Assembly (NCBI GenBank): GCA_035270785.1
Contig: DATESN010000013.1
Coordinates: forward strand, 1-19,048
Source of the DNA: DATESN01 sp035270785
GTDB lineage: Bacteria; Bacillota; Clostridia; Lachnospirales; Lachnospiraceae
Reading direction: 5' to 3'
Length of the DNA stretch: 19,048 bases
Each line of letters begins with the position of its first letter. The first letter of the stretch is position 1. This document shows positions 1 through 6,545 of the stretch, in pieces. Under the pieces are notes generated by a model, which did not search any database, was not told the origin of the DNA, and saw only the letters and a program-made list of their open reading frames with translations. The position numbers and the translations under genes were made by a program.

Positions 1-1662
1 ATCACCTAACTCATTTGTTCCATCAGTATATCCTGTGATATCACTTACTTGCTTTGCTGTAATAGTCAGTCCATTCACCGTAAAACTGTTGGAAGCCGAT
101 TCAAATTCCGCACCATTTAATTCGATCTTTGCATTTTGACCCAAGACACGCACGGCACTTCCTGAAGTCAATGTGCTCACATTGGCAATGGCACTAACCG
201 CTGTATTTACTTTTTGTACTAACGTTTCCGTAACACTTGATACCAAGTTATACGAGGCTCCCGTAGGCATAGGATTCACGTCTGCATCAGGGTATGTATT
301 CGTAAAAGTTGTCTCATATGCACTACCGTCACTAATTGCTTGATTATTCCCAGTGATTTTTTCATTAAGAACGGTAATTTCTTCACTTGTCAACGCTGGA
401 TTATTGCCGATTTGATCATCATAATAATCGTTTAATACATATGCCTTATCAGCGATTGCTGCATGGGCATTATAAATATTTTTGTTTGCGTTTAAAATTG
501 AGCTTTCATAAGAGATTGCCTTTTTTACTGTTTGTAGATTTTTCTGTAATTCCTTGCTTTCTGTGGTTAATGCTTCTTTGTCTAACGTACCCCAAGCTTC
601 CTCTGTAGATTTAGTTTCAAGTTCATCAAGTCTTGCAACCTGTGTTTCTGATAAGGTTGAAGAATCTTTTTCTTTCAAACCAATATACTCTAATTTTTCA
701 TTAACAGATTTTATCTGATCTTGTACTGATGTTAATTTTTCTCCACTGGTTGTACCTGCAATATCCATATAACTTTGAGAACTAGTAATACCATCCAGTA
801 ACGTTTGGAATCCAGTTGTTGAATTGTTAATGCTATCCTGGTATTTCATAATATTACTCTGCAAACTTGCTATGTCTGATTGTATGGTAGCTGCATTTGC
901 AGCGCTGGTAGATGTGATTCTTGTGGCTAGATTAGCTGCAGTACCACTATCATCTATTCCTGCATATGCCGCCCATTCCTTATATTCCGCATTTCCTGTG
1001 ATATCCGATTCTGTTAATAATCCTAGGGAGGAAAGGGCCTTTAATCCATTTTCGTTAGTTGCTGATAAGGTGAAGTCTTTTGTGCTTCCACTTTCTGCGA
1101 CATTAATAAAAATTCGTTGGTTTTTAGCATCAAAACTAGCTTGTACACCCGCTTTATTTAGTTGGGTAATTACACTATCCACCGTTGAATCACCATTCAC
1201 TGAAATCGTACTCGTCTTGCCACCTACTGTTACGTTTATATCGCCCGCACCCGTTAGTCCGGAATTTAGCCCACTTGTTTCATTAAGTGTCGATGTTTTT
1301 TTAATATTATTGTTCTCGCTTAATTTACCGCCTGTTAAATAACCCGCTTTTGCTAATTGCTTCACGGTCAAACTTTGTGTACCACTAACTGCATTATCTC
1401 CTGCAACTACGGAAGCTATATTTGCATTAGCTACCGTTGTAGCCTTCTTGTTATAGCTTGAACTAAATCTCATATTATTCAAGGTTGAGTTGAAAAAACT
1501 ATAAACTTTTTTGTTTAAACTTTTCCAAGCATCTTGTTTCCACTCTAATTTCGTCTGGGCTTTTGTTAAGGCATTTTTTTTACTACTAGAGGCTTTTACC
1601 AACTCAGCGATGATACTATCGGTATCAAGGCCTGAATTCATTCCTGTAATTCTTATAGCCAT
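1..1662 (-). CDS. fliD: Flagellar filament cap protein FliD (HAP2), 3' end cut by window edge
   Basis: FliD forms the cap at the filament tip and folds flagellin as it is added. The frame is open for 554 codons from ATG 1662 to the window edge with no stop, so the C-terminus is missing. An AGGAGG ribosome site lies a few bases upstream. The start MAIRITGMNSGLDTDSII is typical of FliD, followed by the FliD_N domain (about residues 1-100) and a D2/D3-like stretch to about 215. The motif that opens FliD_C (NGAEFESASNSFTVNGLTI, from Asn516) appears roughly 275 residues later than in a standard FliD of about 470 residues. The segment between (about 220-500) is charged, Gln/Lys/Glu-rich and coiled-coil-like, so this cap protein carries a large insertion. 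It is the last gene seen in the flagellar operon, 171 bp after flaG. Family assignment is firm; the role of the insertion is unknown. Confidence 0.95.
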   Translation of the reverse strand, partial: MAIRITGMNSGLDTDSIIAELVKASSSKKNALTKAQTKLEWKQDAWKSLNKKVYSFFNSTLNNMRFSSSYNKKATTVANANIASVVAGDNAVSGTQSLTVKQLAKAGYLTGGKLSENNNIKKTSTLNETSGLNSGLTGAGDINVTVGGKTSTISVNGDSTVDSVITQLNKAGVQASFDAKNQRIFINVAESGSTKDFTLSATNENGLKALSSLGLLTESDITGNAEYKEWAAYAGIDDSGTAANLATRITSTSAANAATIQSDIASLQSNIMKYQDSINNSTTGFQTLLDGITSSQSYMDIAGTTSGEKLTSVQDQIKSVNEKLEYIGLKEKDSSTLSETQVARLDELETKSTEEAWGTLDKEALTTESKELQKNLQTVKKAISYESSILNANKNIYNAHAAIADKAYVLNDYYDDQIGNNPALTSEEITVLNEKITGNNQAISDGSAYETTFTNTYPDADVNPMPTGASYNLVSSVTETLVQKVNTAVSAIANVSTLTSGSAVRVLGQNAKIELNGAEFESASNSFTVNGLTITAKQVSDITGYTDGTNELGD

Positions 1663-1701
1663 ATTATTCCTCCTAACTGCTTCTATCCATATATCTCTAC
1701 A

Positions 1702-1821
1702 TGAATTTCCGCCTGTATTTTAGTCTGTATTTTCGCATTTATTTCCGTTTTATATTAGCTTTTATTCTAGCTTTTATATTAGCTTTTATATTAGCTTTTA
1801 TATTAGCTTTTATATCTATAT
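1702..1821. repeat. 12-bp tandem repeat (minisatellite) between flaG and fliD
   Basis: Ten consecutive 12-bp units keep a single register. Five near-identical units, ttatattagctt with one ttattctagctt variant, occupy 1750-1809. Diverged copies extend on the fliD side (1702-1749), and one partial copy lies on the flaG side (1810-1821). Read on the coding (minus) strand each unit is aagctaatataa and contains TATAA-like steps. The array ends about 40 bp before the fliD start and begins just after the flaG stop, so it makes up most of that gap. The gradient from perfect to decayed copies suggests expansion by slippage. An effect on fliD expression is inference. Confidence 0.85.
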
Positions 1822-1833
1822 ATATCTTAAAAT

Positions 1834-2247
1834 TTACCGCTTTTCATCAACTAAAATCCCAGCTAATTCCCAAGCTTTCGCAATCATGTCTAGTGTTTTT
1901 TCTGGTGGTAATTCTTTTATTAATTCCTTTGTAGTCCTATCCACAATCTTAATGGTTATTCGATTTGTACCCTCGTGGATTCCAAATAAAACCTCTGAGT
2001 TATTAGTATTTTTATTAATATGCTCAATTGCTTTTCTTAACTGATCTGTAGTAGGTTGTTGGTCTTTTGTCTCAATCCCTTGATCTTCACTTTTTCCATC
2101 TGTGCTAGAAACTGCCAAATTCTTAACATCAATATTCTTTTCTAGATTTTGAACATTTCCTTCTGTAGTCTTTTCTACTGTTGGCACTATTTTTTGTACC
2201 GGTTGAGCTTGAAAGGATAGTGCGCTATTTAATGATTCAATTGCCAT
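1834..2247 (-). CDS. flaG: FlaG family flagellar protein
   Basis: This is a 137-residue protein with the FlaG domain in its C-terminal half: a beta-rich VLFGIHEGTNRITIKIVDR segment, then ELIKELPPEKTLDMIAKA and the ending LAGILVDEKR. The first ~70 residues are polar and low in complexity, as is usual for the family. FlaG proteins influence filament length, and their genes commonly lie next to fliD, as here. The start is ATG 2247, with GGAGG ending 8 bases upstream. A GTG at 2256 is in frame but overlaps that ribosome site, so I reject it. The ribosome site lies in a hairpin loop that resembles a CsrA operator (2252-2267), so translation may be repressed by the CsrA encoded just upstream. Confidence 0.92.
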   Translation of the reverse strand: MAIESLNSALSFQAQPVQKIVPTVEKTTEGNVQNLEKNIDVKNLAVSSTDGKSEDQGIETKDQQPTTDQLRKAIEHINKNTNNSEVLFGIHEGTNRITIKIVDRTTKELIKELPPEKTLDMIAKAWELAGILVDEKR

Positions 2248-2251
2248 TTTA

Positions 2252-2267
2252 ATCACCTCCGTGTGAT
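2252..2267 (-). promoter_or_regulatory. Putative CsrA-binding hairpin over the flaG ribosome site
   Basis: On the mRNA strand the sequence is ATCAC-ACGGAG-GTGAT, a perfect 5-bp stem with a 6-base loop that displays GGA. The loop and its right flank are also the Shine-Dalgarno sequence of flaG (GGAGG, 8 bases before ATG 2247). A GGA in a hairpin loop covering a ribosome site is the hallmark of CsrA/RsmA targets. The context CACACGGAGGU matches 8 of 12 positions of the published SELEX consensus RUACARGGAUGU. Binding here is inferred, helped by csrA lying directly upstream. Confidence 0.55.
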
Positions 2268-2324
2268 ATGTGTTTATACATAGGTTCCCATTAGAATATT
2301 CATTATTCTATTTACTTATGGAAT

Positions 2325-2352
2325 ATATCGACAACTTAGCAAGAAATCCTTA
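2325..2352 (-). promoter_or_regulatory. Possible sigma-D promoter for flaG-fliD
   Basis: On the minus strand TAAG, then 16 bases, then GTCGATAT resembles the sigma-D consensus TAAA-N15-GCCGATAT. The -35 overlaps the csrA stop codon, and the -10 lies about 78 bases before the flaG start. It is weaker than the flgM promoter (one mismatch in each box and a spacer one base long). A start here would leave the CsrA-like hairpin inside a leader of roughly 70 bases. Confidence 0.35.
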
Positions 2353-2574
2353 TAGATTTTCTAACAAATTAGAAAGTATAGTAACGTTACTTGTATTCAT
2401 TGCTTCTTTATTTGCCTCTTGAATCTGAATATATACTTCTTTTCTATATACAGGTATTTCCTTGGGCGCTGTAATACCTATCTTAACTTGTTCTCCCTTT
2501 ATCTCAAGAACTGTAATTTCTATATTATTGTTAATGATTAATGATTCGTTTTTTCTTCTTGATAACGCTAACAT
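2350..2574 (-). CDS. csrA: Carbon storage regulator CsrA, RNA-binding translational repressor
   Basis: This 74-residue protein is standard CsrA size or slightly longer. It has the canonical start MLALSRRKNESLIINNNIEI, the core GEQVKIGITAPKEIPVYRKEVY and a divergent tail. CsrA dimers bind GGA motifs in mRNA leaders and block ribosome entry. In Gram-positive flagellates the known target is flagellin mRNA, and FliW is the antagonist. The start is ATG 2574, since Met-Leu is the conserved first pair. An upstream in-frame GTG (2583) would overlap the fliW stop. Only one base separates this ATG from the fliW stop codon, so the two genes are probably translationally coupled, which suits a protein that FliW binds. 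Confidence 0.95.
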   Translation of the reverse strand: MLALSRRKNESLIINNNIEITVLEIKGEQVKIGITAPKEIPVYRKEVYIQIQEANKEAMNTSNVTILSNLLENL

Positions 2575-2575
2575 A

Positions 2576-3037
2576 TTAATCACCTACCTTTTTTGCTGCT
2601 TGCAAAATGTCGTAGATAAGAAACTTCACTTGATAGTCATCGTTTTCAACAATTACCTGACAAGCCTTGCGCTCATTTGCATTAATAATAATTGGAGCTT
2701 TTAAATTAACTGACATCTTTGTCAAATCGTTTGGCACAGAAACTGTTACAAGAACTAGCATCTCATCAATATTTAAAGTTCCAATTGATTTTAATAATTC
2801 ATCTTCAATGGATGGATTATAATCGCTTATGACTACAAGTGGATCCATAACAGGCATTGCAAAAGCAGTTTCTTGCAATGATTGCATCCAGCGGATCCCA
2901 GCTGCATTTCCCTTTTCTTCATCATGAATCAAAGCAAACTTCGTTAATTCGGGAAATCCAATAATTCCGTTCTGAAAAACAATAACTTTTTCTTCATCAA
3001 TATTAACTTCACCAAAAATTCTAGTATTAATAATCAT
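2576..3037 (-). CDS. fliW: Flagellar assembly factor FliW, protein antagonist of CsrA
   Basis: This is a 153-residue, full-length FliW. Recognisable features are the beta-strand start MIINTRIFGEVNIDEEKVI, the segment GIIGFPELTKFALI, the stretch AFAMPVMDPLVV and the closing NLKAPIIINANERKACQVI. FliW binds flagellin; when flagellin is exported, free FliW sequesters CsrA and so releases flagellin translation. The start ATG 3037 follows a GGGG ribosome site by about 6-7 bases. It is followed after one base by csrA, the usual arrangement. In Bacillus subtilis yviE lies between flgL and fliW; here flgL is only 50 bp upstream and yviE is absent. Confidence 0.95.
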   Translation of the reverse strand: MIINTRIFGEVNIDEEKVIVFQNGIIGFPELTKFALIHDEEKGNAAGIRWMQSLQETAFAMPVMDPLVVISDYNPSIEDELLKSIGTLNIDEMLVLVTVSVPNDLTKMSVNLKAPIIINANERKACQVIVENDDYQVKFLIYDILQAAKKVGD

Positions 3038-3053
3038 TTTATACCCCTATCTG

Positions 3054-3067
3054 CCTACGTAAGTAGG
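3054..3067. repeat. Short inverted repeat in the flgL-fliW gap
   Basis: CCTAC-GTAA-GTAGG forms a perfect 5-bp stem with a 4-base loop, about 10 bases upstream of the fliW ribosome site. No T-run follows on the coding strand, so it is not a terminator. It could shape the fliW leader, but a stem this short can arise by chance. Confidence 0.35.
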
Positions 3068-3087
3068 ACTTTATCAAATTAAATCCT

Positions 3088-4617
3088 TTATATAAAATTC
3101 AGTAAAGATGTCTGACTTATCTTACCTGTAGCAAGAAGTGCTGCTTCATAGGACAATTCTGCACTTCCCAATTGAATTGCCACTTCTGTAATATCAGCGT
3201 CTTCATTTTCACTAGCTAATGTCTTAAAATTTGTTTGCTGAGATCGCAAACGATTTTGAACTAATTCTAGTCGGCTACTTCTACTTCCAACATTCGTAAT
3301 CGCAAGATTTGTTTGATTTAAATAACTTTGCATACTTGTGATCGCACTGCTAAACTTTTTTTGAACCACGTCTTTTTGAAATGTCTGAGCTTTTTTTGCA
3401 GCAGCTAACTTTTCTTCTGCTGATTCTAGTGAAGTTCCGCTTAGTCCACCTTCATCCACTATTTTCTGAAGTTTTGTAACAATATCTTCTATACTTGATA
3501 GCTGTTGCGTGATGCGTTCTAGTTCTTCTACATCCCTTCCTATATTATGGGTGAAGCATTCATCTGCAGTTGTATTAACACGTATGGATTGATTGCTTCC
3601 AACATCATATTTAATAATTTGCTTACTCCCTCCCAGTAAATATTCTTGGTTATATTCCATTTCTTCAGTGGCGCTTCCAGGATTAGCGGTACAGGCGAAA
3701 TAATGTTCTGGTCGAAGGTCGCCTTCTTTCCAATTATTTTTATTATACGTAATCTGAAATTCACCTTCATTAGTAGCTGTTGTTTTATCATCTTTTGTTG
3801 ACATGAAGCTGTTATATAAAGTATTCCCAATAATAAGCTCACCCGTCTCTGGAATATAATTAATTCCATTCGTAGTTACACTTGTGTAGGGATTTGTTGC
3901 ACCTCCCGATGGGGTGATCGTTGCTGTTACTGATTGTGAAACACCAAATTCATCTGTATAAGTAACAGTAGGTGCATTTACATTATCGGTAGAGTTGTAG
4001 GCTAATCTGATTCGATGAACTTCGCTAGAGGTAACCGATTGCTCCGTTACATTCAAAAGATCATAGGATGTTGATGTGTAAGCCGACAAATCATCTGTAT
4101 CAACATAGGTTATATTACTAAGGGCATTTTTATCTAATTGTTCTGTAATGGAATAGGGAAGCGCTGTATCTTCCTGAAACGTTAATTTACTCTCTGTCCG
4201 ATAACCTGTAAACACCGTTCTTCCAGCAACGTCAGCCCCTCCCGTAGCATATATCTCATTTGCCAATGCTTTTAAATTCTCAATTGTTACAAGCCGATTG
4301 GAAGTTTCCATTGTATCATTGGCACCTTTTCCACATTGTTCAATCATATCCGTAAGAACCTCTGTAACATTATCTAATGCATCTTCTGTAATACTAATCC
4401 AACTTTGTGCATCCTTAGAGTTCTTTTCATAGTATTGTGTGATATTGCTAACATTGGTACGCAATCTCAGTGCACGAATTGCCACTACGGGATCATCCGA
4501 AGGTCTTGTGATTTTCTTTTGCGTTGACATTTGCGTGTTTAATTTGTCTTGCAATTCTTTATTGTTATTAATATTGTTTAATGAGTTATTTTGCATGATC
4601 TTATTTGTAATACGCAT
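3088..4617 (-). CDS. flgL: Flagellar hook-associated protein 3 (FlgL), enlarged
   Basis: FlgL is the second hook-filament junction protein, placed between FlgK and the filament. The N-terminus (MRITNKIMQNNSLNNIN, then a helical region to about 150 ending in GGADVAGRTVFTGYRTES) and the C-terminus (LGSAELSYEAALLATGKIS, ending SLLNFI) are the conserved FlgL helices that pack in the axial core. At 509 residues it is well above the roughly 300 of enteric and Bacillus FlgL. The extra length is a Thr/Ser/Asn-rich, beta-like central region (about 170-370) expected to lie on the filament surface. The start ATG 4617 has AAGGAGG 8 bases upstream. The gene follows the second flgK by 32 bp. Confidence 0.93.
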   Translation of the reverse strand: MRITNKIMQNNSLNNINNNKELQDKLNTQMSTQKKITRPSDDPVVAIRALRLRTNVSNITQYYEKNSKDAQSWISITEDALDNVTEVLTDMIEQCGKGANDTMETSNRLVTIENLKALANEIYATGGADVAGRTVFTGYRTESKLTFQEDTALPYSITEQLDKNALSNITYVDTDDLSAYTSTSYDLLNVTEQSVTSSEVHRIRLAYNSTDNVNAPTVTYTDEFGVSQSVTATITPSGGATNPYTSVTTNGINYIPETGELIIGNTLYNSFMSTKDDKTTATNEGEFQITYNKNNWKEGDLRPEHYFACTANPGSATEEMEYNQEYLLGGSKQIIKYDVGSNQSIRVNTTADECFTHNIGRDVEELERITQQLSSIEDIVTKLQKIVDEGGLSGTSLESAEEKLAAAKKAQTFQKDVVQKKFSSAITSMQSYLNQTNLAITNVGSRSSRLELVQNRLRSQQTNFKTLASENEDADITEVAIQLGSAELSYEAALLATGKISQTSLLNFI

Positions 4618-4649
4618 TCTATGAACCTCCTTATTATTTCTCCTATGAT

Positions 4650-6533
4650 TTATACACCTGTTTGCAAAATGAGTCTGTCATAAACTTCTGTTAAGGTTTG
4701 TATCATTTTAGAAGCCAAATTATATCCATTCTGGTATTTTATAAGGCTAATAGCCTCTTCATCCTCATCTACACCTGAGATGGAATTACGCAAATTATCA
4801 ATTGCGCTGGAGATAGTGGTGTAGTTTTTTGAAAATGTATTCGCACTACTTGCATTTAATGCCACGTCAGATAACATACATTGTAAAAACTCTCCTGCTG
4901 AAGCACCTCGAAAACTCATTGATTTTTTATTAGTTTGGAGATCAATCAAATCCTTAACCACATCATATTTTTCTTGTCCTGATGTTGCACCTGTGTGGGT
5001 AGCAAAAAGATTTGCATCTTTTATCATGGCATTATTGATTGCAAAGGTTTTAGCAGTCAATCGATAATAACTATTATCAGAACTTGATATGGAAATTGAT
5101 CCCGTTCCTTGATAGGAATCGCTAAAATCATACTGCATATTACTAGTAATGCTGTTTGCCATAAATAGAAATGTTGCATCATTTCCGTAGGAATCTACAG
5201 AATCTGTTTGGGCTAATGTATCATTAAATGCCTTGGAATAACTTCGTAACCATTCATTCATTTGTTCCATATAATAGGGAATCCCCTGATAGGCAACTCC
5301 AGTTCCAACAGATGCTTCTTTTCCTATTCTATTGGAAGAAACAGTTGATTCATTTGTATCACTTAGAACAAATGTATAGGAATAACTATCTGTAGAGTCA
5401 TCATAATTGTAGGTCCAACTATCATAGGAAAAAATTTGATTTCCCAATTTAATTTTTCCGCCACTGTCTGATAAAGTGCATTTTGACAAGTCTTTTAAAT
5501 AATCTGCGCTCACATCAACCTTAACTGTATTATAGCTATTTCCAGATATGAAAGTAGTTCCCGTTGCACTAACTTTACCATTAAAATATTCTCCGTTGTT
5601 ACCATCCCTAAGTTCAACAAGTCCTTTGAGTTCCCCCTGCATAGCGGCATTATTCAAATTAAACTCGATTCCATTGGTCCAAAATACATCATATAAGCCA
5701 TCTGCATCTGATTGATTTACTTTTTCCAAATTACTTCTTGCTACGTATTTTAATGAGTTATATTCATTTGTATTAACCAGTGTTTGCCCACCTGCGATGG
5801 TTACCATGAAATTATTGGCACCAGTCAATCGGTCTGGTTGATTGGAATCATATACTGGTGTCTCCGATGTTTTTACATCAACTACTTTAGACAACTCATC
5901 AATCAAGACACCCCTTTGATCTCTTAATTCATTGGCTGTAGGTCCTGATATCTCAATTACATTTATTTGTTTATTAAGGGAAGCAATTTGAGTAGCAATG
6001 GAGTTGATTTTATCTATTTGAACCTTCATTTCCGCATTGGCATCTTTTTGCATATTTTCAAGATTCATAGCCATATTATTAAAATATTCTGCAAGATTAT
6101 TGGCAAACCCTATAAATTGTGCCTTTACTGTTGTATCTCCAGCATTTGTTTGTATGCTAGAAATTCCATTCACCATTTGATTAAAAATAGTATTAAAGCC
6201 CACATTAGTAGCATCGTCCACAAAATAATCTTCTAGCTGCTTCATATAATAAGATTTCGACTCATACTCACCAACGTTGGCATTATTATTCCAGTAACGA
6301 ACATCATAAAATTCATTTCTCATTCTCTCAATGGCAATTGTATCGACGCCTGCGCCTGCGCAACCATAGGTGGTAAATGTACGAAGGGCTTCTGTTGCTT
6401 CTTGAACAACTGTTTGCCGGCTATAACCAACTGTTTGTACGTTAGAGATGTTATTCGCCGTTGTATTCAATGCTGCATTGGACGCTGTCAAACCTGTATA
6501 TGCAATATTTAATCCAAAAAATTGTGATGGCAT
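4650..6533 (-). CDS. flgK: Flagellar hook-associated protein 1 (FlgK), second copy
   Basis: FlgK is the first hook-filament junction protein. This 627-residue copy starts MPSQFFGLNIAYTGLTASN and carries the axial motif NNISNVQTVGYSRQ, close to the usual NISNVNTPGYSRQ. The helical region reaches the ANELRDQRGVLIDELSKVV segment near residue 210, as in FlgK. The C-terminus has the family ending ISLIKYQNGYNLASKMIQTLTEVYD. The middle (about 240-520) is variable and Ser/Thr/Asn/Asp-rich. It begins 12 bp after the other flgK, with a GGGGTG ribosome site in that gap. Of the two copies this one has the more canonical glycine-tyrosine-serine motif. Assignment to FlgK is firm; which copy fills which position is unknown. 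Confidence 0.92.
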   Translation of the reverse strand: MPSQFFGLNIAYTGLTASNAALNTTANNISNVQTVGYSRQTVVQEATEALRTFTTYGCAGAGVDTIAIERMRNEFYDVRYWNNNANVGEYESKSYYMKQLEDYFVDDATNVGFNTIFNQMVNGISSIQTNAGDTTVKAQFIGFANNLAEYFNNMAMNLENMQKDANAEMKVQIDKINSIATQIASLNKQINVIEISGPTANELRDQRGVLIDELSKVVDVKTSETPVYDSNQPDRLTGANNFMVTIAGGQTLVNTNEYNSLKYVARSNLEKVNQSDADGLYDVFWTNGIEFNLNNAAMQGELKGLVELRDGNNGEYFNGKVSATGTTFISGNSYNTVKVDVSADYLKDLSKCTLSDSGGKIKLGNQIFSYDSWTYNYDDSTDSYSYTFVLSDTNESTVSSNRIGKEASVGTGVAYQGIPYYMEQMNEWLRSYSKAFNDTLAQTDSVDSYGNDATFLFMANSITSNMQYDFSDSYQGTGSISISSSDNSYYRLTAKTFAINNAMIKDANLFATHTGATSGQEKYDVVKDLIDLQTNKKSMSFRGASAGEFLQCMLSDVALNASSANTFSKNYTTISSAIDNLRNSISGVDEDEEAISLIKYQNGYNLASKMIQTLTEVYDRLILQTGV

Positions 6534-6545
6534 CTATTTCACCCC

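Noticed and set aside
824..1342. 172-codon plus-strand open frame
   Set aside because: It lies wholly antisense to fliD, whose protein sequence is clearly conserved; no ribosome site or recognisable product.
1701..1934. Plus-strand open frame with repeated Phe-Ile-Leu-Ala units
   Set aside because: It is produced by the 12-bp repeat (a multiple of three) and runs on into the antisense of flaG; there is no ribosome site.
3540..3869. 109-codon minus-strand open frame
   Set aside because: It is an alternative frame inside flgL, without a ribosome site or family features.
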